Translations under genes and position numbers: made by a program
The notes under the pieces: model-generated
Database searches by the model: none
What the model was told of the DNA's origin: nothing
Seen by the model: only the letters and a program-made list of their open reading frames with translations
Source of the DNA: Catenulispora pinistramenti
GTDB taxonomy: Bacteria > Actinomycetota > Actinomycetes > Streptomycetales > Catenulisporaceae
Direction: 5' to 3'
Assembly (NCBI RefSeq): GCF_018274385.1
Contig: NZ_JAAFYZ010000006.1
Location: 56,344-120,343, forward strand
DNA length: 64,000 nt
Shown: positions 43,212-51,683 of the stretch, piece by piece
How positions within the stretch are numbered: position 1 is the stretch's first letter
Layout: the number at the start of each line of letters is the position of its first letter

Positions 43212-45287
43212 ATGCTGGGCGCCATGTCCGCGCTCGCCACCCCCTCGGTGTTCCTCGACCTGCTGGCCCGCGACGCCGCCGCCATCGAGTACGACGGCCC
43301 GGTGGTGGCCGCCCGGGTCGCCGGCGCGGGCGCCGAGGAGCTGGCGGGACTGGAGACGGCCAAACGAGTGGCGCTCGAAGTCCGCGCGACCCTGGCCCGC
43401 TCCCGCCGCCGCGAAGCCGAGCTGGTGGCGCTCTTCGAGACCGCCGGCGACTTGGCCGCCCTGCGCGACCTCGACGCGGTCCTGAAGGCGATCGTCACCC
43501 GGGCCCACACCCTGATCGGCGCGGACGTCACCTACCTGACCCTGGACGATCCGGACCGCGGCGACACCTACATGCGGGTGACGCACGGCTCGGTCTCCGC
43601 CCGCTTCCAGTCGCTGCGGCTGGAGATGGGCACCGGACTCGGCGGCCTGGTCGCGCAGACGGCGAAGCCGTACGTCACCTCGGACTATCCGCACGACTCC
43701 CGCTTCCGCCACACGAACGAGATCGACCAGGGCGTCGGCGAGGAGGGGCTGATCGCCATCCTCGGCGTCCCGCTGGTGTTGGGCAGCCGGGTGATCGGCG
43801 TGCTGTTCGCGGCCAACCGTACGGCGCGCCCCTTCGCCCGCCACGAGATCACGCTGCTCGGCTCGCTGGCCGCGCACGCCGCGGTCGCGATCGACAACGC
43901 GCGCCTGCTGCAGAAGACCCGTGACGCGCTGAGCGAGCTGCGCTCGGCGAACGAGCTGGTGCGGGCGCACAGCGAGGCGGTCGAGCGGGCGGCGGCGGTG
44001 CACGACAAGCTGGCGGACCTGGTGCTGCGCGGCGGGGATGTGGAGGGGATCGCGGGGGTGGTCGCCGAGGCGCTGGGTGGCGGGTTGGCGGTGGTGGACG
44101 CGGATGGGATGGTGACGGCGGTCGCGGGAGACGCTGTCGGAATCGGTGCCGCGCCCGGCGGCCAGGGTGCTGCGGGTGCGGGTGCGGGTGCGGGTGCCGG
44201 TGCCGGTGTCGGAGCCGGTGCCAGGTCTGGGGCCGGAACCGGCACCAGCGCTGGAGCTGGTAGCGAAGCCGAGGTCGCGATCGATGTCATCGCCGGGGTC
44301 GGGAGATCGCATCAAGGCTCGGCCACCCTGCTGAACGGCGCGCCCGACCTGATCACTCTCTCCGCGGCGACCGGCCATGCCGTGCGCTCCGGGGACCTGG
44401 TCGTCGCGGCTGTCGCCGCAGCCGCGGAACCCCTCGGGGCACTGGTCCTCCGCGCCCCTGACTCGTTCAGCGACGTCGACCAGCGCATCCTCGAACGCGC
44501 AGCCCTCGTCGTCGCCCTCCACCTCCTCATGCGCCGCTCCGAGGCCGAGGCGGCCGAGCGTCTCGGCGGCGACCTGCTCGACGACCTCCTCGCCGTCCCG
44601 GTGCGCCACACCTCCACGCTCGCCGAGCGTGCCAGGCGCGTCGGCGTCGACCTGGACCGCCCGCACATCGTCGTGGCCGCCGACGCCGCACCCGCCGACC
44701 GTCCGCGCGCGCACTTCGCCGCCGGCCGATTCGCCAAGTCTGAAGGCGGCCTCGCCGGTGCCCACGAGGGCCGCATCGTCCTCCTGCTTCCCGGCGACGA
44801 TCCCTCCAGCGCCGCGCAACGCGTCCTGAGCGCGCTTCGCGCCGGCCTCGGGAACCCGCTGACCGTCGGCGCCGGCGGCCCGAAAGCGGGTGTCGCGGCC
44901 TATGCCGACGCGCATGCCGAAGCAGTCCGCTGCCTCAGCGCCCTGCATGCCCTCGGCCGGGACGGCTGCGCCGCCGCACCCTCCGACCTCGGCTTCCTGG
45001 CGCTGGTCCTCGGCGGTGGCGATCCCGGCGACGTGGTGCGCGACGCGCTCGGCCCGCTCATCGACTACGACGCCAAGCGGGGCACCGACCTGCTCGGCAC
45101 CGTCGAGCAGTACTTCGCGTGCGGCCGGAGCCTCGGCCGGACCGGCGAGGCGCTGCACATCCATGTCAACACCGTGACCCAGCGTCTGGACCGCACCGCG
45201 CGGCTGCTCGGCGGCGACTGGCAGGAGCCCGGCCGCAGCCTGGAGATCCAGCTGGCGCTCCAGATCCGGCGTGTCATGGGGTTGTGA
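43212..45287 (+). CDS. GAF-domain PucR-family transcriptional regulator
   Basis: A 691-residue regulator: an N-terminal helical segment, a GAF domain (about residues 80-230, DVTYLTLDDPDRGDTYMRVTHG), a long helix, a Gly/Ala run of about 35 residues (about 315-350), a PucR central domain, and the C-terminal CdaR/PucR helix-turn-helix (GRTGEALHIHVNTVTQRLDRTARLLG). GAF domains sense small ligands, so it probably activates the surrounding 3-hydroxybutyrate/acetoacetate genes. ATG 43212 is 8 nt after GTGAGG; GTG 43209 is possible. The Gly/Ala linker is encoded by GGGTGC-type repeats. Confidence 0.88.
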   Translation: MLGAMSALATPSVFLDLLARDAAAIEYDGPVVAARVAGAGAEELAGLETAKRVALEVRATLARSRRREAELVALFETAGDLAALRDLDAVLKAIVTRAHTLIGADVTYLTLDDPDRGDTYMRVTHGSVSARFQSLRLEMGTGLGGLVAQTAKPYVTSDYPHDSRFRHTNEIDQGVGEEGLIAILGVPLVLGSRVIGVLFAANRTARPFARHEITLLGSLAAHAAVAIDNARLLQKTRDALSELRSANELVRAHSEAVERAAAVHDKLADLVLRGGDVEGIAGVVAEALGGGLAVVDADGMVTAVAGDAVGIGAAPGGQGAAGAGAGAGAGAGVGAGARSGAGTGTSAGAGSEAEVAIDVIAGVGRSHQGSATLLNGAPDLITLSAATGHAVRSGDLVVAAVAAAAEPLGALVLRAPDSFSDVDQRILERAALVVALHLLMRRSEAEAAERLGGDLLDDLLAVPVRHTSTLAERARRVGVDLDRPHIVVAADAAPADRPRAHFAAGRFAKSEGGLAGAHEGRIVLLLPGDDPSSAAQRVLSALRAGLGNPLTVGAGGPKAGVAAYADAHAEAVRCLSALHALGRDGCAAAPSDLGFLALVLGGGDPGDVVRDALGPLIDYDAKRGTDLLGTVEQYFACGRSLGRTGEALHIHVNTVTQRLDRTARLLGGDWQEPGRSLEIQLALQIRRVMGL

Positions 45288-45355
45288 GGCATATCCGAGC
45301 ACGATCTTGTGGCGTCTGAAGCCATTTCGAAGGGGGCGGCCCGCTCATAGCGTCC

Positions 45356-46072
45356 ATGCCCATGGACAAGACAGCTCCGACCCCGTCCCGAGCGGTGGCC
45401 GACATCCCCACGGGCGCCACGCTCGCCGTGGGCGGCTTCGGCCTCTGCGGCATCCCCAGTGCCCTGATATCCGCCCTTCTTGACCAGGGCACCACCGGGC
45501 TCTCCGTCGTCTCCAACAACTGCGGCGTGGACGACTGGGGTCTGGGCCTGCTCCTGGGTGCGGGCCGCATCGCCAAGATGACCAGCTCCTATGTCGGCGA
45601 GAACAAGGAGTTCGCGCGTCAGTACCTGGCCGGTGAGCTTGAGGTCGAGCTCCTCCCGCAGGGCACGCTCGCCGAGAGCCTGCGTGCCGGGGGCCTGGGC
45701 ATCCCCGCGTACTACACCCCGGCCGGCGTCGGCACATCCGTCGCCGAGGGCAAGGAGACCCGGGTCATCGACGGCCGCGAATACCTGCTGGAGCACGCCA
45801 TCACCGTCGACTTCGCGCTGGTCCGCGCCGCGAAGGGGGACCGTCACGGCAACCTGGTCTTCCACGCCTCGGCCCGCAACTTCAACCCGGTCGTGGCGAT
45901 GGCCGGCCGGGTGACCGTCGCCGAGGTCGAAGAGCTCGTCGAGCCCGGCGCTCTGGACCCCGACGAGATCCACCTGCCCGGCGTGTTCGTGCAGCGCGTG
46001 GTCGAGGCGCCGCCGGACCAGCGCGAGAAGCGCATCGAGAAGCGGACCATCACTGAGAACGGAGCAGCCTGA
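45356..46072 (+). CDS. scoA: 3-oxoacid CoA-transferase subunit A
   Basis: A 238-residue family I CoA-transferase alpha subunit: [22 protein letters not shown] near the N-terminus is the CoA-binding signature, followed by [12 protein letters not shown] and GSxxV-like strands. It works with ScoB to transfer CoA from succinyl-CoA to acetoacetate. The two ATGs at 45356 and 45362 are close; no strong ribosome site precedes them. ScoB starts one base after its stop. Confidence 0.92.
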   Translation: MPMDKTAPTPSRAVADIPTGATLAVGGFGLCGIPSALISALLDQGTTGLSVVSNNCGVDDWGLGLLLGAGRIAKMTSSYVGENKEFARQYLAGELEVELLPQGTLAESLRAGGLGIPAYYTPAGVGTSVAEGKETRVIDGREYLLEHAITVDFALVRAAKGDRHGNLVFHASARNFNPVVAMAGRVTVAEVEELVEPGALDPDEIHLPGVFVQRVVEAPPDQREKRIEKRTITENGAA

Positions 46073-46073
46073 C

Positions 46074-46739
46074 ATGCCCTTGACCCGAGACCAGCTGGCG
46101 GCCCGTGCGGCCCGCGAACTCCGCGACGGCTCCTACGTCAACCTCGGCATCGGCCTGCCGACCCTGATCCCCGGCCACCTCCCGCCCGGTGTCGAAGTGG
46201 TGCTGCAATCGGAGAACGGCATCCTCGGCCTCGGCCCCTACCCGGCGCCGGACGCCGTCGACCCCGATCTCGTCAACGCGGGCAAGGAGACCGTCACCGT
46301 CCGCCCCGGGTCGAGCTTCTTCGACTCGGCGACGTCCTTCGGCATGATCCGCGGCGGCCACATCGACACCGCGGTGCTCGGCGCGATGCAGGTCGCGGCG
46401 TCCGGGGACCTGGCGAACTGGACTGTGCCCGGCAAGCTGGTGAAGGGCATGGGCGGCGCGATGGACCTGGTGCACGGCGCGCGGCGGGTGCTGGTCGTCA
46501 TGGAGCACGTTGCGAAGGACGGCTCCCCGAAGCTGCTCCGGGAATGCACGCTTCCCCTGACCGGCAAGGGCGTCGTCGACCGCGTCATCACCGACCTCGC
46601 GGTGCTCGACGTGACCCCGAACGGGTTCCGGCTGGTCGAGCTGGCGCCGGGGGTGGGCGTCGAGGAGGTGATGGCCAACACCGGAGCACCCCTCGATGTG
46701 GCGGCGGCCCACATTTCGGGGCCCGTAACGCGGACTTAA
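46074..46739 (+). CDS. scoB: 3-oxoacid CoA-transferase subunit B
   Basis: A 221-residue beta subunit. The catalytic glutamate lies in [12 protein letters not shown], the SENG signature of family I CoA-transferases, and [14 protein letters not shown] follows. With ScoA it activates acetoacetate to acetoacetyl-CoA, the step after 3-hydroxybutyrate dehydrogenase. A Liv-type binding protein starts 10 nt later, tying catabolism to transport. Confidence 0.93.
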   Translation: MPLTRDQLAARAARELRDGSYVNLGIGLPTLIPGHLPPGVEVVLQSENGILGLGPYPAPDAVDPDLVNAGKETVTVRPGSSFFDSATSFGMIRGGHIDTAVLGAMQVAASGDLANWTVPGKLVKGMGGAMDLVHGARRVLVVMEHVAKDGSPKLLRECTLPLTGKGVVDRVITDLAVLDVTPNGFRLVELAPGVGVEEVMANTGAPLDVAAAHISGPVTRT

Positions 46740-46749
46740 CGTTCCGGCC

Positions 46750-47979
46750 ATGCATTCCACCAGCATCCTGCGCAGATACAGCGCGGTCGCCGTTGCCGCC
46801 GCGTCGATCGCGGCGCTCGCCGCGTGCGGCAGTCCGAGCAAGGCGGCCGGCGGTTCCTCCGGCGGCGGCACCCCGGGCGGGTCAGCCGGCTCCGGCGCGC
46901 CGATCAAGGTCGGGCTCGTCTACTCCGAGACCGGGCCGCTCGCCGACTACGGCAAGGACTACTACCAGGGCTTCCTGGCCGGCCTCGACTACGCCACGCA
47001 CGGCACCGACGCCGTGAACGGCCACAAGATCGAGGTGACGCAGCGCGACGACGCCGGCGATCCGACCAAGGCGGTCAGCGCCGCCAAGGACCTGATCGGC
47101 CAGGGCTACCGCATCCTGGCCGGCTCCACGGCCTCCGGCGTCGCGCTCCAGGTGGCGCCGCTGGCCGCGCAGAACAAGGTGCTGTTCATCTCCGGCCCGG
47201 CCGCGACCGACGACATCACCGGCCTGAACAAGTACACGTTCCGGTCGGGCCGCGAGACGTATCAGGACATCGCCACGGCGGCGAGCTTCCTCGGCGACCT
47301 GACGGACAAGCACGTCACCGTGTTGGCCCAGGACGACGCCTTCGGCCAGGCGAACGTCGAGGCGGTGAAGGCCGTCCTCGGCGCGAAGGGGGCCAAGGTG
47401 GACTCGGTGCTCGCGCCGGAGAGCGCCAACGACCTGACCCCCTTCGCCACCCAGGCCAAGAACGCCAAGCCGGACCTGCTGTTCGTGGCCTGGGCCGGCA
47501 CCACGGCCTCGGCGCTGTGGACCGCGCTGTCCCAGCAGGGCGTGCTGGACGCCACGACCACCGTCACCGGCCTGGACGTCCGCGCCTCCTACCCGATCTT
47601 CGCCGCGACCGGCGGCAAGGTGTCCTTCCTGGCGCACTACGTCCCCGGCGGCACCAGCAACGACGCGGCCAAGGCGATGGACGCGTACCTGACCGCGCAC
47701 GGCGAGCAGTCCGACCTGTTCAGCCCGGACGGCTTCACCGCCGCGCAGATGGTGGTGCACGCCGCCGCGAGTGGCGACAGTGACGTCGACGCCATGGTGA
47801 AGAACCTGGAGGGCTGGAGCTTCGACGGCGTCAAGGGCGCCTACACGATCCGCGCCTCCGACCACGCGCTCCTGCAACCGATGTTCCAGGCCAAGCTGAG
47901 CGGCACCACCCCGACCGTGGTGAAGACGCTGGACCCGAACGACGTCGCGCCGCCGGCCAAGAGCTTCCCGGCGAGCTGA
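46750..47979 (+). CDS. Branched-chain-amino-acid-type ABC substrate-binding lipoprotein
   Basis: A 409-residue LivK-like lipoprotein: signal peptide with lipobox LAAC (Cys26), a Gly/Ser-rich linker, then the type I periplasmic-binding fold (KVGLVYSETGPLADYGKDYYQG, LIGQGYRILAGSTASG). It is the binding component of the importer encoded by the next four genes. LivK-type proteins bind amino acids, amides, urea or small carboxylates; with scoAB and 3-hydroxybutyrate dehydrogenase in the same operon, a short-chain hydroxy or keto acid is my inference. Its stop overlaps the next ATG (TGATG). Confidence 0.9.
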   Translation: MHSTSILRRYSAVAVAAASIAALAACGSPSKAAGGSSGGGTPGGSAGSGAPIKVGLVYSETGPLADYGKDYYQGFLAGLDYATHGTDAVNGHKIEVTQRDDAGDPTKAVSAAKDLIGQGYRILAGSTASGVALQVAPLAAQNKVLFISGPAATDDITGLNKYTFRSGRETYQDIATAASFLGDLTDKHVTVLAQDDAFGQANVEAVKAVLGAKGAKVDSVLAPESANDLTPFATQAKNAKPDLLFVAWAGTTASALWTALSQQGVLDATTTVTGLDVRASYPIFAATGGKVSFLAHYVPGGTSNDAAKAMDAYLTAHGEQSDLFSPDGFTAAQMVVHAAASGDSDVDAMVKNLEGWSFDGVKGAYTIRASDHALLQPMFQAKLSGTTPTVVKTLDPNDVAPPAKSFPAS

Positions 47980-48821
47980 TGATGGCCGACGGACTCACCT
48001 CCGGTACCGCGGTGCCCGGCGGCCATGCGCTCGGCGGCCATGCGCCCGGCGGCCATGCGCCCGGCGGCCACGCCCCCGAAGTGCTTGCCCCCGAAGTGCT
48101 TGCGCCTGAAGTGCTTGCCCTGACCGGCCTGTCCTGGTCGGTCGGCGGCTCGGCGATCCTGTCCGGCGTGGACCTCGCGGTCGGCGAGGGCGAGTTCGTC
48201 GCCGTGATCGGTCCCAACGGCGCCGGCAAGACCTCGCTGTTCAACCTGATCAGCGGCCTGACCCGGGCCACCGCCGGCCGTATCGTGCTCGACGGCGCCG
48301 ACATCACCACCGAGGCGCCGCACAAGCGCGCTCGCCGTGGCGTCGGCCGGACTTTCCAGTCCTCCAGCGTGTTCCCGACTATGACCGTCGCAGAGCATGT
48401 GGCTTTGGCACAGCAGGTCGCGGCTAAGCGGCGCGGCCGCACGCTCGCCACGGATGCCCTGGAACACGTCCGACTGGCTGAGAAGTCAGAAGTCCACGCT
48501 TGCGATCTCTCCCATGGCGACAAGCGCAAGCTCGAACTCGCGATGCTCCTGGCCTCCGGCGCCGAACGCCTGTTGCTCCTGGACGAGCCGATGGCCGGCG
48601 TCGCGTCCGGCGACGTCCCCGAACTGGTCGACGTCATCCGCGCTCTGCACCAAGACGAACATCGCACAATCCTGATGGTCGAGCACCACATGGAGGTCCT
48701 GCTCGGCCTCGCCGACCGGGTCGCGGTGCTGCACCACGGCGCGCTGCTCGCGATCGACACGCCGGAGCGCGTGATGGCCGACGAGCGGGTCCAGGAGGCA
48801 TACGTGGGGGACTCGCTGTGA
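47979..48821 (+). CDS. Liv-type ABC ATPase (LivG) with repetitive N-terminal extension
   Basis: A 280-residue ATPase: Walker A GPNGAGKTS, Q-loop GVGRTFQSSSVF, Walker B LLLLDEPMAG and switch His VEHHM; the signature motif is unusual, LSHGDKRKLELAMLL rather than LSGGQ, which is common in LivG. Before the domain lies a 48-residue extension with four GGHAx and three EVLAx units encoded by 15-bp tandem repeats (48018-48122). The start at 47979 overlaps the binding-protein stop; in-frame GTG codons inside the EVLA repeats could give a shorter protein. Confidence 0.88.
   Translation: MMADGLTSGTAVPGGHALGGHAPGGHAPGGHAPEVLAPEVLAPEVLALTGLSWSVGGSAILSGVDLAVGEGEFVAVIGPNGAGKTSLFNLISGLTRATAGRIVLDGADITTEAPHKRARRGVGRTFQSSSVFPTMTVAEHVALAQQVAAKRRGRTLATDALEHVRLAEKSEVHACDLSHGDKRKLELAMLLASGAERLLLLDEPMAGVASGDVPELVDVIRALHQDEHRTILMVEHHMEVLLGLADRVAVLHHGALLAIDTPERVMADERVQEAYVGDSL
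48018..48122 (+). repeat. 15-bp tandem repeats in the LivG N-terminus
   Basis: Four units encoding GGHA(P/L) (from 48018, 48033, 48048 and 48063) run directly into three units encoding EVLA(P/L) (from 48078, 48093 and 48108). Copies are nearly identical at DNA level and in frame. Confidence 0.9.
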
Positions 48822-49645
48822 TCCTCGAACTCGACGACGTCCACGTCACCCTCGGCGGCTCGCACATCCTGCAAGGCGTCTCGTTCTCGGTGGCGCCGAT
48901 CGGCGTGACCGCGCTGCTGGGCCGCAACGGCGTCGGCAAGACGACGACCGTCAAGGCGATCCTCGGCCTGGTCCGGCGTACCGGCCGCATCGACTTCGGC
49001 GGCGATCCGGTGCACCGGCTGCGCACCCACGAGATCGTGCGCCGCGGCATCGGCTACGCCCCCGAAGACCGCTGCGTCTTCGCGAAGCTGACGGTCACCG
49101 AGAACCTGGCGCTGGCCGAGCGGCGCGGCTCAGCGCACGCATACGACCTGGTCTACGAGCTCTTCCCGGAGCTGAAGGCCCGCAGCGCCCAAGCCGTCGG
49201 CACGTTGTCCGGCGGCCAGCAGCAGATGGTCGCGATCGCCCGCACGCTCCTCAACGACAACCGGCTGATCGTGGTCGACGAACCGACGAAGGGCCTGGCC
49301 CCGAAGGTGGTGACCGAAGTGGCGGAGGTGCTGGAACGGGCCGCCGAGCGCGTGCCGATGCTGCTGGTCGAGCAGAACCTGGCGCTGGTGCGCAGGCTCG
49401 CCGGCGACGGCGTGGTGCTGGCGGCGGGGCAGGTGGTGCATCGCGGGCCGGTGCGGGAGTTGCTGGCGGACGCGGCGCTGACCAGGGAACTGCTCGGCGT
49501 CGGCCAGGCGCGCGGCGAAAGCGTGACTCCGCCTACACGCCCCGCCCCATCCGGGGGATCAATCCACCCTCTTGCCATTGTCAAGGATCGTCAACCGCCA
49601 GACGAAGTGTCGCCGCCGGAGTCCACCCGATCGGACGCGCCATGA
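48818..49645 (+). CDS. Liv-type ABC ATPase (LivF)
   Basis: A 275-residue ATPase with Walker A GRNGVGKTT, signature LSGGQQQMVAIARTL and Walker B LIVVDEPTKGLAP. This is the LivF class that pairs with LivG. The last 40 residues (ESVTPPTRPAPSGGSIHPLA and on) are a nonhomologous tail. GTG start overlaps livG by 4 nt; its stop overlaps livH by 4 nt, giving strict coupling through the operon. Confidence 0.9.
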   Translation: MILELDDVHVTLGGSHILQGVSFSVAPIGVTALLGRNGVGKTTTVKAILGLVRRTGRIDFGGDPVHRLRTHEIVRRGIGYAPEDRCVFAKLTVTENLALAERRGSAHAYDLVYELFPELKARSAQAVGTLSGGQQQMVAIARTLLNDNRLIVVDEPTKGLAPKVVTEVAEVLERAAERVPMLLVEQNLALVRRLAGDGVVLAAGQVVHRGPVRELLADAALTRELLGVGQARGESVTPPTRPAPSGGSIHPLAIVKDRQPPDEVSPPESTRSDAP

Positions 49646-50517
49646 GCACCCTCGTCCTCCTCACCCTCACCGGCCTCGGCTTGGGCGCGCTCTACTTCCT
49701 CATCGCCAGCGGCCTGTCGCTCATCTTCGGCCTGATGGACGTCCTCAACTTCGCCCACGGCGCCCTCGTCACCGCCGGCGCCTACGCGGCTTGGCGCCTC
49801 ACCGGGCACCTCCCGTTCGCCGTCGCGATAGCGGCCGCCATCGCCACCGGCGCGGCGCTCGCCGCCCTCATCGAAACCGTCCTCATCAGGCCCCTGTACT
49901 CCCGCCCCAAAGACCAGATCCTGGTCACGGTCGGTCTCGGCCTCGCGCTCCCGGCCCTGGTCCAGGGGATCTGGGGCGCCGACGCCCGCCAACTCCAGGC
50001 GCCCAAGCAGCTCGCCGGGACCGTCAGCCTGCTCGGCGCGAGGGTCCCCACCGACCGCTTCGTCCTCATCGCCGCCGCGATCGTCGTGCTCGCCGCGCTC
50101 AAGCTGTTCCTGTCCCGGACCCGCTACGGCCTGGTCGTCCGGGCCGGGGTCGAGGACCGCGCCATGGTCACCGCGCTCGGCATCGACGTGCGCAAGGCCT
50201 TCACCCTCGTCTTCGCGATCGGCGGCGCGCTGGCCGGGCTGGCCGGGGCGCTGGGCGGGGTCTACTTCGGCAGCGTCTCGCCGGATCAGGGCACCTCGTT
50301 GCTGGTGTTCGGGTTCGTGGTCGTGGTGATCGGCGGGATGGGGCGCACCGACGGGGTCGCGCTGGCCGCGGCGGCCGTCGGGCTGATCCAGCAGTTCACC
50401 AACTACTACGCCGCCTCCGGCCTCGGCGACTTCGCCGCGGTCGCGATCCTCGCCGTCGTGCTGCTCGCCCGCGGCAACCGGGACGGGGTCCGGCGGCTCA
50501 TCCGGAGGGCCGCGTGA
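49642..50517 (+). CDS. Liv-type ABC permease (LivH)
   Basis: A 291-residue permease with about eight membrane helices. The N-terminal ASGLSLIFGLMDVLNFAHGAL is the LivH signature and the coupling loop RAGVEDRAMVTALGIDVRKAF is present. It forms the channel with LivM. Its ATGA start overlaps livF, and its stop overlaps the livM GTG. Confidence 0.92.
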   Translation: MSTLVLLTLTGLGLGALYFLIASGLSLIFGLMDVLNFAHGALVTAGAYAAWRLTGHLPFAVAIAAAIATGAALAALIETVLIRPLYSRPKDQILVTVGLGLALPALVQGIWGADARQLQAPKQLAGTVSLLGARVPTDRFVLIAAAIVVLAALKLFLSRTRYGLVVRAGVEDRAMVTALGIDVRKAFTLVFAIGGALAGLAGALGGVYFGSVSPDQGTSLLVFGFVVVVIGGMGRTDGVALAAAAVGLIQQFTNYYAASGLGDFAAVAILAVVLLARGNRDGVRRLIRRAA

Positions 50518-51683
50518 AGCGCCACGTCAAGAACCTGATCCCGGTCGCGGTTCTCGCGGTCCTGCTCAGCCTGCCCTACTCGACGCTGCGTATCCCCGGC
50601 GTCTTCGACGGCGCCGTCAACACCCCCGGCTCGCTGCAACTCCTCGCGCTGTGCCTGCTGTTCGCGGGCCTGGCCATCGGCTACGACCTGCTGTTCGGCC
50701 GGCTCGGCCTGATGTCGTTCGGGCACGCGCTCTACGTCGCGCTCGGCGCGTACAGCGCGGAGTTGGCGATGAAGAACCTGCACCTGCCGCTGGTGCTCGC
50801 CGCGCTGCTGGCGACGGCGATCGGCGCGGCGGTCAGCACCCTGCTCGGCGCGGTGTCGCTGAAAGGCGTCGGAAAGCTGGGCACCGAAAATCTTGGGACC
50901 GTCGGGTTCGCCATGGTCACCCTGGCGTTCGCGCAAGCCGGGTCCATCCTGGTCGGCCGCGATCCGAAGACCACCGGCGGCGAGGAGGGGCTGCCGCTGA
51001 GCACTGAGAAGGTGCCCGCGGCGTTCGTCGGCGTGGTCAACACCGTGAATCTCTACTGGCTGGCGCTGGCGTACCTGGTCCTGGTCTGCGCCGTCGTGTG
51101 GTGGCTGACCGACAGCCGGGTCGGCCGGGCCTGGCAGGCGATCCGGGACAATGAGCGGCGGGCCGAGGTGCTGGGCCTGAATCCGTTCCGCTACCAGCTC
51201 GGCGCCTTCGTGCTGGCCGGGACGCTGGGCGCGGTCGGCGGCGTGGTGCACCTGCTGGTCACCGCCGGGGCCACGCCCGAGACCACGACTACCGACTTCA
51301 CCCTCGCGCTGCTGGTCATGGTGGTGCTCGGCGGGTCCGGGACGCGGTGGGGGCCGGTCCTCGGCGGCGTGCTCTACACACTGCTGGACCACCGGCTCGG
51401 CGCCGTGGCCACCTCGGATTCGGTCGCCGGGCTGCCGGCCGTGCTGCGGGTGCCGCTCTCGCAGCCGCTGGTGCTGCTCGGCGTGCTGTTCGTGCTCGTG
51501 GTCTACGCGGTGCCCGGCGGCCTGGCGGCGCTCCCGAGCCGACTCCGAGGCCGGCGTCCCCCGACCCGGCCCGGGCTACGCGGCCGAGGTCCCCGAGGAC
51601 AGCGAGGCGAACAGCACCGGCTCGGCGTGGTCGAGGGCGAAGCGCACGGCGCCCATCCCGACCGCGTCGCCTCCGAGCTCTGA
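50514..51683 (+). CDS. Liv-type ABC permease (LivM)
   Basis: A 389-residue permease with the LivM core (YDLLFGRLGLMSFGHALYVALGAYS, then the coupling loop GRAWQAIRDNERRAEVLGLNPFRYQ). The transmembrane part ends near residue 343 (VYAVPGGLAALPSRL); the remaining 45 residues are Arg/Gly-rich and encoded by DNA that is also the 3' end of the convergent ROK gene (108-bp overlap, 51576-51683). The tail is probably read-through rather than functional. Last gene of the operon. Confidence 0.9.
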   Translation: MKRHVKNLIPVAVLAVLLSLPYSTLRIPGVFDGAVNTPGSLQLLALCLLFAGLAIGYDLLFGRLGLMSFGHALYVALGAYSAELAMKNLHLPLVLAALLATAIGAAVSTLLGAVSLKGVGKLGTENLGTVGFAMVTLAFAQAGSILVGRDPKTTGGEEGLPLSTEKVPAAFVGVVNTVNLYWLALAYLVLVCAVVWWLTDSRVGRAWQAIRDNERRAEVLGLNPFRYQLGAFVLAGTLGAVGGVVHLLVTAGATPETTTTDFTLALLVMVVLGGSGTRWGPVLGGVLYTLLDHRLGAVATSDSVAGLPAVLRVPLSQPLVLLGVLFVLVVYAVPGGLAALPSRLRGRRPPTRPGLRGRGPRGQRGEQHRLGVVEGEAHGAHPDRVASEL

